The notes under the pieces: generated by a model
Databases searched by the model: none
Seen by the model: only the letters and a program-made list of their open reading frames with translations
Told to the model about the DNA's origin: nothing
Shown here: positions 36,755 to 45,037 of the stretch, piece after piece
Numbering within the stretch: the first letter of the stretch is position 1
Layout: the number at the start of each line of letters is the position of its first letter
Made by a program: the position numbers and the translations under genes
Assembly: GCA_019420905.1 (NCBI GenBank)
Contig: JAHZGH010000001.1
Location: 1-64,000 of the forward strand
Source of the DNA: Succinivibrionaceae bacterium
GTDB taxonomy: Bacteria > Pseudomonadota > Gammaproteobacteria > Enterobacterales > Succinivibrionaceae
Length of the DNA stretch: 64,000 nt
Direction: 5' to 3'

Positions 36755-37128
36755 ATGATCTTTTATTAGACAGAGAACTTGATCGTTTATCCTCTCGTAT
36801 GGGATTTGTGCAGCCGTTAAAAATACCTCGTAGCGGAGCGTTAAATCTTAATGTCGGCAAGATCACTATTAGTTTAGAACTAGATACAGATAGGAAGTAT
36901 CTTTTAGTATCATCAAGTCAGGAAATTTCTCCTCAGGATGAATATTTAGTTGAAAAAGCTTTAGCCTATAGTGCTTATAAACAGGCACATTTTAAGGTTT
37001 TAACAGCTTCTTATGTAGATCCTTATTTAATTTTTACCCTTTCCTTTAGAAATGAAGAACTCAATGCTGAGAATTTAGAAAAAGCATTTTTAGAGCTTGT
37101 ACGTATAAATGAGGAGATTTTCTCATAA
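36736..37128 (+). CDS. SycN-like class I type III chaperone
   Basis: 130 residues, acidic, with an alpha-beta-beta-beta-alpha-beta-beta-alpha look typical of CesT/SycE-type chaperones: helix 1 (IDDLLLDRELDRLSSRMG), strands around 30-60, then YLIFTLSFRNEE and a C-terminal helix (LEKAFLELVRINEEIF). Position between the gatekeeper gene and yscX equals that of sycN, whose product with YscB binds YopN in Yersinia. The ATG at 36736 has AAGGAGG upstream inside sctW, and its stop overlaps the next start. No YscB-like partner gene was seen. Confidence 0.7.
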   Translation: MASYAIDDLLLDRELDRLSSRMGFVQPLKIPRSGALNLNVGKITISLELDTDRKYLLVSSSQEISPQDEYLVEKALAYSAYKQAHFKVLTASYVDPYLIFTLSFRNEELNAENLEKAFLELVRINEEIFS

Positions 37129-37490
37129 TGGCTATTGATGTTTTAAATGCTAATACTGGAGTAACAGGTATTCTGCCGTCAAATACAGATGCTCCGCATT
37201 TGCCTGAGTCGCATACCTATGTAGCTTCAGATGTAGAAAATCTAAGCTTAGACAGACTTTTTGATTGTCAAAATCAGCAGAAGCTTTTAGACAAGAGCTT
37301 AGCTCCGCATATTGAGCGTGTAGAAAATTTAGATCCTAATATGCTCAATAATTGTCTTAATAATATCTTTGAAAAATGTTCGTCAATTCGTGATGTAGAT
37401 ATTAGACATTTTATAAGAGAGGATTTGCAGCCTCTTTTAGAAAATAAATCTCTGCTTAAGGCTTACATGGATATGATGATTGAGGGCTGA
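37128..37490 (+). CDS. yscX: YscX-like early secreted protein
   Basis: 120 residues, close to the 122 of Yersinia YscX. YscX is secreted, binds YscY and SctV, and is needed for export; it is known only from the Ysc family. The N-terminus is Thr/Asn-rich and unstructured, and the C-terminal half (about 75-120, with LNNCLNNIFEKCSSIRDVDI and FIREDLQPLLENKSLLKAYM) is helical with the acidic/hydrophobic pattern expected. Its place between the SycN-like gene and the YscY-like gene, directly before sctV, is the main evidence. Confidence 0.75.
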   Translation: MAIDVLNANTGVTGILPSNTDAPHLPESHTYVASDVENLSLDRLFDCQNQQKLLDKSLAPHIERVENLDPNMLNNCLNNIFEKCSSIRDVDIRHFIREDLQPLLENKSLLKAYMDMMIEG

Positions 37491-37492
37491 AT

Positions 37493-37837
37493 ATGGCAGA
37501 AAATATTTTATCTAAAGATGAGATTAAGGCCATGGAGATGCTGGGATTTTTTTTCTATACCATGGGGCTTGAAGATCGAGCTTTGCGTACGGCAAATGCT
37601 TTGATTGCTATTGATCATGAAAATATATGGGCGCGACAGGCATTAGTTGCAATAGCTTATAAGCAAGAGCGTTATCAGGATGTTTTAGATTTAACTTTAT
37701 CTTTAGATTTAGACGATTTGAATTCTGATGCTAAGTTGCAGCTAGCAAAGCTTAAAGCACGTGCGATGTTTAAATTAGGAAAGAGTAAAGATGCACAAAA
37801 GCTGATGTCAGAGCTTATTGAAAAGGAAAATATGTAA
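37493..37837 (+). CDS. yscY: YscY-like chaperone of YscX
   Basis: 114 residues, exactly the size expected of YscY, with two to three tetratricopeptide-like helix pairs (GFFFYTMGLEDRALRTANAL, then WARQALVAIAYKQERYQDVL). In Yersinia YscY binds YscX and SctV. It lies 2 bases after yscX and its stop overlaps the sctV start (TAATG), so translation is coupled. The assignment is by order plus TPR-like features. Confidence 0.75.
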   Translation: MAENILSKDEIKAMEMLGFFFYTMGLEDRALRTANALIAIDHENIWARQALVAIAYKQERYQDVLDLTLSLDLDDLNSDAKLQLAKLKARAMFKLGKSKDAQKLMSELIEKENM

Positions 37838-39915
37838 TGACTCTATTAGGTTCATCTCGACAATGCGTAGGAATTTTGACGCGTCATACCGATTTGGTTT
37901 TAGTTATCATGGTCGTGGCGGTCATAGCTCTTATGATTTTGCCTTTGCCTACAGCTTTAGTAGATTTGCTTATTTCGGTAAATTTAGCAGCATCTTTTGT
38001 CATCATGATGATGACTATGTATACACCGTCAGTCTTAGGCTTTTCTTCATTTCCAACTTTATTATTATTTACTACTTTATTCCGGCTAGGCTTAAATATC
38101 ACTACTACGCGATTGATTTTGCTGCAAGCTGATGCTGGAGAAATTATTCAAACTTTTGGAGAGTTTGCAGTAGGAGGTAATTTTATTGTTGGTGCAGTGG
38201 TTTTTATCATTATTGCCATTATTCAATTTTTAGTTATTGCTAAAGGCTCTGAACGTGTTTCTGAAGTAGGAGCACGCTTTAGTTTAGACGCTATGCCTGG
38301 TAAACAGATGTCTATTGATGCTGATTTGCGTGCAGGCAGCATCGATGGGGCTGAAGCACAAAGACGTAGAGAAGAAGTAGCTTTAGAAAGCAAGATGTAT
38401 GGTGCGATGGATGGCGCAATGAAGTTTGTAAAGGGAGATGCCATCGCAGGTTTAATTATTGCTGCTGTAAATATTGTAGCTGGCACTATTATCGGTTCTA
38501 CTACTATGGGTCTTAGTGCAGGTGAATCCTTAAAGCTCTATGGTATTTTAACTATAGGCGACGGTTTAGTTTCACAGATTCCAAGCTTACTTATTTCTAT
38601 TTCTGCAGGTATTTTAGTTACTAGGTCAGGAAGCGGCTCATCTAATGTTGGTGAGCAGATTGGTTCACAGATCTTTGCTCAGCCTAAGGCTATTTTAGTT
38701 GCTGGATTTTTAGTATTTTTATTTGCTTTAGTTCCGGGATTCCCAAAAGCTCAATTATTTTCTTTGTCTTTTTTATTACTAGGAGTAGGCTTTATTTTAA
38801 AAAAAATGTCTTCGTCTTCAGAGGAGAATCCTAAGGAAAAATTATCTAAGACCTTAGCTCCTACAGTTAAAAGCAAGACTGTAAAAAGACGCTCTGAGGC
38901 TGAGGATTTTGCGCCTGTAGTACCTATTATCTTAGATGTTTCAAATTCACTTTCAGAGGTTATAGATTATAAATGCCTAGATGAACGTATGATTGATTTA
39001 CGTTCAGCCCTATATTTTGATTTAGGAGTACCTTTCCCTGGTATTAATTTAAGAGATAATCCAAATCTTAGCGGTTATAAATATATTTTAAATTTGGATG
39101 AAATCCCTATCAGTACTGGAGTTTTAGAAAAAGATCGAGTGATGGTTAGGGAAGATCCAGACAATATTTCTATTTTGGGCATAGATGTTTATAAGGGAGA
39201 GAATTTTTTACCTGGTGAGAATTCTTATTGGGTGGACGCAAAACATGAGCAGGCCTTGCGGCGTATCAATATGGCTGTTTTAGGTTATGAAGATATTTTA
39301 ACTTTACATTTATCAATGCTTTTATCAAGACATGCAAGCGAATTTATTGGCATGCAGGAGACGAAGTATTTATTAGATAAGATGGAAGAGCGTGCGCCGG
39401 ATCTTGTTCACGAGGTTACTCGATTATTACCTTTGCAAAAGATTGCAGATATGTTTAAGCGCTTAGTTCAGGAGCAGATCTCTATTCGCGATTTACGTTC
39501 AATATTAGAAGCTATTATCACTTGGGCTCCTAAAGAGAAAGACATTATTATGTTATGTGAATATGTCAGAGCTTCGCTAAAGCGCCAGATTAGCTTTAAA
39601 TATACAGCAGGACAGAATATTCTGCCGGTGATTTTAATTGATCCGGCGGTTGAAGAAATTATTCGCAAATCTATTCGTCAGACTTCAGCAGGAGCTTTTT
39701 TAGCTTTAGATCCTAATAGCTCTAAAAAGTTTTTAAATGAGGTTAGACGGATTAAGCAGAGTTGTAAACGCAAATGCGTAATTATTGCTTCAATTGATAT
39801 TCGCCGTTATGTAAGACGTCTTATTGAAGGCGAGTTTTACGAAATTCCAGTTCTTGATTATCAGGAATTAACCTCAGAGGTTAGTGTACAGCCTATCGAT
39901 AGGATTCGTTTTTAA
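37837..39915 (+). CDS. sctV: Type III secretion export gate SctV (LcrD/InvA family)
   Basis: Nonameric inner-membrane export gate, 692 residues, family length. Seven or eight membrane helices lie in 1-330. The conserved cytosolic FHIPEP-type region is clear: VSEVGARFSLDAMPGKQMSI near 140-160, ADLRAGSIDGAEAQRRRE near 163, and MYGAMDGAMKFVKGDAIAG near 187. The C-terminal cytoplasmic ring domain (about 360-692) binds chaperone complexes. It overlaps yscY by one base; the next gene follows after 24 bases. Confidence 0.97.
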   Translation: MTLLGSSRQCVGILTRHTDLVLVIMVVAVIALMILPLPTALVDLLISVNLAASFVIMMMTMYTPSVLGFSSFPTLLLFTTLFRLGLNITTTRLILLQADAGEIIQTFGEFAVGGNFIVGAVVFIIIAIIQFLVIAKGSERVSEVGARFSLDAMPGKQMSIDADLRAGSIDGAEAQRRREEVALESKMYGAMDGAMKFVKGDAIAGLIIAAVNIVAGTIIGSTTMGLSAGESLKLYGILTIGDGLVSQIPSLLISISAGILVTRSGSGSSNVGEQIGSQIFAQPKAILVAGFLVFLFALVPGFPKAQLFSLSFLLLGVGFILKKMSSSSEENPKEKLSKTLAPTVKSKTVKRRSEAEDFAPVVPIILDVSNSLSEVIDYKCLDERMIDLRSALYFDLGVPFPGINLRDNPNLSGYKYILNLDEIPISTGVLEKDRVMVREDPDNISILGIDVYKGENFLPGENSYWVDAKHEQALRRINMAVLGYEDILTLHLSMLLSRHASEFIGMQETKYLLDKMEERAPDLVHEVTRLLPLQKIADMFKRLVQEQISIRDLRSILEAIITWAPKEKDIIMLCEYVRASLKRQISFKYTAGQNILPVILIDPAVEEIIRKSIRQTSAGAFLALDPNSSKKFLNEVRRIKQSCKRKCVIIASIDIRRYVRRLIEGEFYEIPVLDYQELTSEVSVQPIDRIRF

Positions 39916-39939
39916 TAGTTATTTTTGGGAGAAAAGATC

Positions 39940-40440
39940 ATGAGCGATAATAAAAAAGATAAGTTAGCTGAAGGAAATCCTTTGAGCATTGAAGAGGCTA
40001 CTAAGTTAATTGCAGAGGGCGCTTCTATTGGTACTTTAATTGGTATGGATGAAGAGCGCTTGGAAATTTTATATGCTGTAGCTTATTCACTTTATAACGG
40101 CGGTAAATTTGCTGATGCAGTAAAAGTTTTTAGAGCTTTATGTGTTTATGACGGAACTCAGGTGCGTTTTTGGTTAGGTTTAGGCGGATGTCTTCAGCAA
40201 TTAGGACATTTAGAGGATGCTGCTGAAGTTTATGCAATGGGAGCGACCATGAGCGGGCTTAAGGATCCTGAACCAATGTTTTATGCAGCGCAGTGCTTTT
40301 TAAAGCTAAAGCGTCGGGAGGATGCCATCAACACTCTGCGTTTTATAGATATTATGGGACGTGAAGGCGATTTACATGACGCAGAGTTTAAGAAGAAAGC
40401 TCATACTTTAATTGAGACTTTAAACAGCGTGGCTAAATAG
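39940..40440 (+). CDS. SycD/LcrH-like class II translocator chaperone
   Basis: 166-residue TPR chaperone of the SycD/SicA/IpgC family that keeps the two pore proteins soluble. Three TPR units are visible: YAVAYSLYNGGKFADAVKVF, then VRFWLGLGGCLQQLGHLEDA, then PMFYAAQCFLKLKRREDAIN. The N-terminal lead contains the usual acidic helix before the repeats. I choose the ATG at 39940 with GGGAG 8 bases upstream, not the TTG at 39925. It directly precedes the two translocator genes, as lcrH precedes yopBD. Confidence 0.92.
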   Translation: MSDNKKDKLAEGNPLSIEEATKLIAEGASIGTLIGMDEERLEILYAVAYSLYNGGKFADAVKVFRALCVYDGTQVRFWLGLGGCLQQLGHLEDAAEVYAMGATMSGLKDPEPMFYAAQCFLKLKRREDAINTLRFIDIMGREGDLHDAEFKKKAHTLIETLNSVAK

Positions 40441-40455
40441 TCTTTAGGAGGAAGT

Positions 40456-41454
40456 ATGGATTTTTCTAAGATTACTTCAAATACTTCTAGTGTTGATCCA
40501 AATGAAATAATCAACGAAGCTTCTAAGATTTTAAAAGGTCTTGATTTGAATGTTGATAGTTCAACTTTGTCTTCACTGAAGTTTGTAAAAGAAAAAGATT
40601 CTAACGGCTCTTTAGGATCTGCTCCTAGTCTGTCATCTCCTGATGCTAAAGCTTTAGACAAGATAAGTACTCTTTCAACAGATGCTTTGATGACTTTATT
40701 AGGAGCTGAAGAGCGAGAGACTACAGTAAAAACAGGTGTGGCTTCTTTACAAGCTAATGCAGATGAAATCAAAGCTAATAATGAAGAGCGTATTCAAAAT
40801 TTGCGAGAGCAGATAGAAAAGGCAGAAAAAGAAAAGCTTGCAAATGCTTTTAAAAAGGCATTTAGCTGGATTTCAACTATTATTTCCGCTGTAGTTGCAG
40901 TTGCAAGTGTAGTTGCAGGCGTAGTTACGGCAAATCCTCTTTTAATTGCAGGCGGAGTTTGTTTAGCTGTCAGTGCAGTTGATCAGGCTGTTCAGCTAGG
41001 TACAGGAAAGTCGATGTTTACGCACTTGGCTGAAAAATGCGGAGCAGATGAAAAAACAGCTGGTTATATTGGTGTAGCTATAGGTATTACTGTGGGTATA
41101 GCTGGGGCAATTTTATCAGGTGCTGGTACTATGCAGATTGCTAATACATTAAGCAATGTAGCTAAGAGTTTTAATTATGCAACGCAAATTATTTCCGGAA
41201 TAGCTTCTGTAGGCTCTGGTGTATCTTCAATTGCTTCTGGAATTTACAGCTATCAGGGCACAAATCTCAAAGCTTCTAATAAAGATCTTGAGGCTATTTT
41301 GGCTAAGCTGCAAATGTTGCAAAGTACGGAAATTGAGCATATGCAGGAGATTATGGAGAAATGCTCATCAATGGTTGAGACTGTAAACGATATAGTCAAA
41401 GAAAACTGCCAAACCTTAAATAAGGTTGTAACAGGCGGTGCTGCTATGGCTTAG
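40456..41454 (+). CDS. sctE: Major translocator SctE (YopB/IpaB/EspD family)
   Basis: 332-residue hydrophobic translocator expected to insert in the host membrane. A Ser/Asp/Asn-rich N-terminus (1-85) holds the secretion signal and chaperone site. A coiled coil is near 95-130. The first hydrophobic hairpin is at about 137-180 (WISTIISAVVAVASVVAGVV, then NPLLIAGGVCLAVSAVDQAV), and the second at about 205-235 (GYIGVAIGITVGIAGAILSG). Helices follow to the C-terminus. This layout is that of IpaB/YopB. Ribosome site GGAGG at 40447-40451. Confidence 0.9.
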   Translation: MDFSKITSNTSSVDPNEIINEASKILKGLDLNVDSSTLSSLKFVKEKDSNGSLGSAPSLSSPDAKALDKISTLSTDALMTLLGAEERETTVKTGVASLQANADEIKANNEERIQNLREQIEKAEKEKLANAFKKAFSWISTIISAVVAVASVVAGVVTANPLLIAGGVCLAVSAVDQAVQLGTGKSMFTHLAEKCGADEKTAGYIGVAIGITVGIAGAILSGAGTMQIANTLSNVAKSFNYATQIISGIASVGSGVSSIASGIYSYQGTNLKASNKDLEAILAKLQMLQSTEIEHMQEIMEKCSSMVETVNDIVKENCQTLNKVVTGGAAMA

Positions 41455-41466
41455 GAGGAATCGTAA

Positions 41467-42408
41467 ATGTCTAGCGTTAGTAATAATCTTTACATTGATA
41501 ATTTAAGCGTTAATAATCTAGATGAAATTTCTGAGCAGGTAAAAACAGCAGCTGCGGATAAAGTAAACGTTGTTATAAATAATATTGATCCTAAGCTTGA
41601 GAAGGTATTATCTTATATTCCAAGTTTAGCTGTGCCTGAAAATACAGAAATAAAGGCTGAAGATCTAAAAAAAGTTTTAGATACTTTAAATAATTTAAGT
41701 AATTTTTTTGGAGCTAATTCTAAATTAGGTAATGCTTCAAACACTGCAAATACTACAAGCTCTGCAAATACCACAAGTTCTTCAAATGAAATTTTCGGGG
41801 GCATAGGAAATATAGCAACGCAACTTGCGGCTTTAATTATTAAGACTGCAGCTCAGCAGCGTGAAAGTAACCGTCAAGAGATTTCTGCAAATGCCGAGGC
41901 TTTGGTTGCAAATATTCATGAGCAGGCTGAGGATCTGCGTAAGCAGGCAGTAGCTCAATTGGCAAGTTCAATTGTTTCTGGAGTATTTAGTATTGCTCAA
42001 GGCGGACTTAGTATTGCAGGTGGAGCTAAGGCTTTAAGCATCAATAAGACTGCGGCCTTAGCTTCAGAGGTAGCTAATTCTAGTTCTGATGCTTTCATAA
42101 AAGCTACTCATCAAAGTTTTGCTCAGGAATTAAACACTAAGGCCAGCAGCATAAATGAGATATTTTCTGGAATAGGCAGCTCGGCTAAGAGTCTAGGGGA
42201 TGTAGGGGCTGGCGTTGCTAATTATTATGCTACAGAGGCATCAGCTGATATGAAAAATAAAGAAGCTGAGCAGGCGAGTATAAATGGAACAATTGAAAGA
42301 TATAAGCAATTAAATGAAAGCTTAAAAGAGTTAATTTCAGGAGTTATTGAAGCAACAGAAAAGATTGTTGATGATTCAAATAGAGCTATAAGCAAAATTG
42401 TAGGATAA
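41467..42408 (+). CDS. sctB: Minor translocator SctB (YopD/IpaC/BopD-like)
   Basis: 313 residues, the expected second pore protein. The N-terminal third is polar with Asn/Thr/Ser-rich stretches (about 88-112). A long amphipathic helix with ADLRKQ-type spacing precedes a single moderately hydrophobic region (about 158-185, SSIVSGVFSIAQGGLSIAGG). The C-terminal amphipathic coiled coil (about 255-313) ends in SNRAISKIVG. It has one hydrophobic region where SctE has two, as for YopD against YopB. It begins 12 bases after sctE and ends 4 bases before the next gene. Confidence 0.85.
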   Translation: MSSVSNNLYIDNLSVNNLDEISEQVKTAAADKVNVVINNIDPKLEKVLSYIPSLAVPENTEIKAEDLKKVLDTLNNLSNFFGANSKLGNASNTANTTSSANTTSSSNEIFGGIGNIATQLAALIIKTAAQQRESNRQEISANAEALVANIHEQAEDLRKQAVAQLASSIVSGVFSIAQGGLSIAGGAKALSINKTAALASEVANSSSDAFIKATHQSFAQELNTKASSINEIFSGIGSSAKSLGDVGAGVANYYATEASADMKNKEAEQASINGTIERYKQLNESLKELISGVIEATEKIVDDSNRAISKIVG

Positions 42409-42412
42409 GACT

Positions 42413-42835
42413 ATGACTGCGCAACAAACAATAGACCGGCTATTGGAAAAAACTCATTGGATTGTAAGCAAGAGAGATAATTTAAACTGCAAAATTGATC
42501 TTCTAGATTGTACTTTAGAGCTTTCAAGTCCTGATACTCAGTGTCTAATGCTACGCGCAGATATTGCTGCATTTTCTGCTAATGAAGAGGAGCATTTAAA
42601 TTTATCTAAAAAATTTGCTTATCTAAATGCTTCCTTTGCTAAAAATGCAATATCAAGAGTGGTAATTGAAAATGAAACTTGGATTTTAGAGCAAGTTATT
42701 TCCTCATTGGAGCTATCTTCATTTAATATCGAGGAATGTGTGGAGAATTTTCTAAATAATTACGATTATATAAAATCACAAATGCATGAAGATAAACAAA
42801 ATTCAATGCCATTTGATTTAACTATGCTGCTTTGA
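42413..42835 (+). CDS. Class I (CesT-like) type III chaperone
   Basis: 140 residues with the alternating helix/strand pattern of CesT/SycE chaperones: an N-terminal helix (QTIDRLLEKTHWIVSK), strands with CKIDLLDCTLELSS and CLMLRADIAAFSA, a late strand pair before NETWILEQVISSLELSSF, and a C-terminal helix. This late part matches the common class I motif. It is coupled to sctB (4-base gap), an unusual place for a class I chaperone, since translocators normally use the TPR type made just upstream. Its cargo is unknown. Confidence 0.65.
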   Translation: MTAQQTIDRLLEKTHWIVSKRDNLNCKIDLLDCTLELSSPDTQCLMLRADIAAFSANEEEHLNLSKKFAYLNASFAKNAISRVVIENETWILEQVISSLELSSFNIEECVENFLNNYDYIKSQMHEDKQNSMPFDLTMLL

Positions 42836-43297
42836 ATCTTAATTAGCCTGAGGCTTTAGTAATTTTATTGCTAAAGCTTCAGCATAACTATAAGAAATAA
42901 TTTTAAGTTTTGTGTTTAAAAATATTTGGGCGAATTTTATTTTCAATGTAAAAAGCTGAGTACAGCAATTTATTTGATGCTATGCTGAAATAGCATAAAT
43001 TTACCTGCAATTTATTGATAATGCTCTAAATAATAAGATATTTTTAACTGTAATTTTTGTAAATTAAATTTAATAAAAGAATAAAAATATTTTTATATGA
43101 TTAAGGTTTAACAGATTTTCCTTTTTATACATTTTTTTATGTAGTGAAAAAATTTGAAGTAAAAAAAACAAGTATATTTTACAATCAGGATCGCAATGTT
43201 AATTAAATCCTGGTAAAAGTTTCCAGGCGTAAGCCAGTGTTTAGATATAATCTAATATTATATTTAAGAGAGTATATAGTTGATTGTGGGAAAGAAA
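42836..43297. promoter_or_regulatory. Gene-free region before sctC with three hairpins
   Basis: No ORF is convincing here. Three dyads stand out: 42849-42881 (11-bp arms with one mismatch, TGAGGCTTTAG / CTAAAGCTTCA), probably ending the sctW block; 42977-42996 (ATGCTAT / ATAGCAT); and 43209-43227 (CCTGG / CCAGG, 9-base loop). A -10-like TATAAT lies at 43246-43251, just before sctC, with no good -35, which would fit an activated promoter. Confidence 0.45.
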
Positions 43298-45028
43298 ATG
43301 GTCTTCAGATTTAAGACAGCAGTTAAAGCTTTTTTGCTTGTTATTTTATTTTTCATTAGCAATGTGCAGGCTTTTAGCTTTAAAACCCCATATTCTCATT
43401 ATTCCGATGCCGAGCCTCTAAGCTCAGTATTAGTTGATTTTGCCAGATCGCAAGGATTCGGAGCTCAAGTATCAGACAAGGTTACAGGTATATTAAGCGG
43501 TCGTTTCAGTGCAGAAGATCCTAATCGTTTTATTGAAGGTATGCGTTCGGCATTTGGGGTTCGTTATTATGTATTAAATGATACGGTTTATTTTTATCAT
43601 GAAAGTGAATGGACTGAAAATATTATTAAGCCGGCAAATTTTTCAACTTCAGCGCTTATTTCAAAATTAAGTCAAGGCGGTTTTATTTCAAAAGACTTGC
43701 CAATATCCAGTAAAGGAGGTGTATTGGTAGTAGCTGGCCCCGCTACATATATAAATACTATTACTACGATGACTGCAAATTATGATAGTCAGCCTCAGGA
43801 GCAAATGGTAATGCGTGTTTTTAAGCTAAAGCATGCTAAGGCTGATGACACTGAGGTTGAGTCTATGAATAAGACCATTGAGATTCCTGGCATAGCTTCA
43901 ATTTTAAGGCAGATGGTTTCCGGTGTTAGCAATGGTGGGAGTGCTGTTATAACGCAGAATAAAGCTACAGTTACAAAATTAAGGGGAACAGGATTAGCTT
44001 CCTTAGGTAAAGAAGAGCCTAATGAGGCAAGCAATGCAGATTTAAATAATGCAAATGTCGGTCCGGGGATTATTGCCGATACGCGTTTAAATGCAGTAAT
44101 TATCAATGATTTTGCTTATCGCATGCCTTATTACAGTCAAGTTATTGCTGATTTGGATCAACCTGTAAAGCTAGTAGAATTACATGCTTCTATTGTAGAC
44201 GTAGATATCAATGCTACTAAGAATTTAGGTATAAATTGGTCTGGGGCAAGACAGAGCGGGAATTGGAATATAGGCGGAGGCGTTGGGAATAGCGACAATA
44301 TTTGGGATGGCTCAACTTTACCTATTCCTAATACAAGCGGCGGCGTATTTTCTACAGTTTTTAATACTCGTCACAGCAATTTTATGGCTACAATCAATGC
44401 ATTAGAGGAAAATTCTCAAGCTAGAACTTTAGGAAGGCCATCAGTTTTAACTTTAGATAACATTGAGGCAACCTTAGAAGATACAACTACTCGTTATGTA
44501 AGCGTTAGCGGTTATCAGGATGTTGATTTATTTAAGGTTGAAGCAGGTACAGTTTTACAAGTAACTCCGCATATTATTGAAGATCCTAATGGCGGAGCTC
44601 CTTTTATTTCGATGATTGTTAATATTCAAAGTAATCAGGATGCTAATGATAATGTGGAGACAATTGTAGGAGTTCCTCCAATTAAGCAGACTAAAATTAA
44701 TACCAGAGCTTTGGTACGTGAGGGGCAGTCTCTGCTTTTAGGCGGATATTATGTTGAATATCGTCAAAATTCTGATGAAGGTATTCCTGGCCTTAAGGAT
44801 GTGGCTGTAGCAGGAAAGCTTTTTGGGTCTGAAGGGGGAGAAAGTTTTAGACGCGAACGATTGATCGTGATTACTCCTAGAGTAATGGATTTAGGCGAGC
44901 TACAAGAATTACCTGCAGATTTAGATAATCAGGAATTTGTAATGTCTCCCACTCAAAATAATTATTTAAAGCGTGCGGCTAAGAGTACAGACAGTTCAGG
45001 ATGCAGTTCTAATCGAGCGTCGCTCTAG
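43298..45028 (+). CDS. sctC: Type III secretion outer-membrane secretin SctC
   Basis: Outer-membrane ring of the injectisome, 576 residues from the ATG at 43298; TTG at 43280 is an alternative. A signal peptide (about 1-27, ending VQAFS) leads into the N0/N1/N3 domains. The secretin core (about 290-550) shows GRPSVLTLDNIEATLEDTT near 395, the NTRALVREGQSLLLGGYY motif near 480 and IPGLKDVAVAGKLFGSE near 505, all conserved among SctC/GspD proteins. First gene of the third block; followed after 9 bases by sctD, as in yscC-yscD. Confidence 0.96.
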   Translation: MVFRFKTAVKAFLLVILFFISNVQAFSFKTPYSHYSDAEPLSSVLVDFARSQGFGAQVSDKVTGILSGRFSAEDPNRFIEGMRSAFGVRYYVLNDTVYFYHESEWTENIIKPANFSTSALISKLSQGGFISKDLPISSKGGVLVVAGPATYINTITTMTANYDSQPQEQMVMRVFKLKHAKADDTEVESMNKTIEIPGIASILRQMVSGVSNGGSAVITQNKATVTKLRGTGLASLGKEEPNEASNADLNNANVGPGIIADTRLNAVIINDFAYRMPYYSQVIADLDQPVKLVELHASIVDVDINATKNLGINWSGARQSGNWNIGGGVGNSDNIWDGSTLPIPNTSGGVFSTVFNTRHSNFMATINALEENSQARTLGRPSVLTLDNIEATLEDTTTRYVSVSGYQDVDLFKVEAGTVLQVTPHIIEDPNGGAPFISMIVNIQSNQDANDNVETIVGVPPIKQTKINTRALVREGQSLLLGGYYVEYRQNSDEGIPGLKDVAVAGKLFGSEGGESFRRERLIVITPRVMDLGELQELPADLDNQEFVMSPTQNNYLKRAAKSTDSSGCSSNRASL

Positions 45029-45037
45029 GGAGCCTAT

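Noticed and set aside
37818..38132. 104-codon plus-strand ORF overlapping sctV
   Set aside because: It lies wholly within yscY/sctV in another frame; its Phe/Tyr/His-rich product is a typical shadow of membrane-helix codons.
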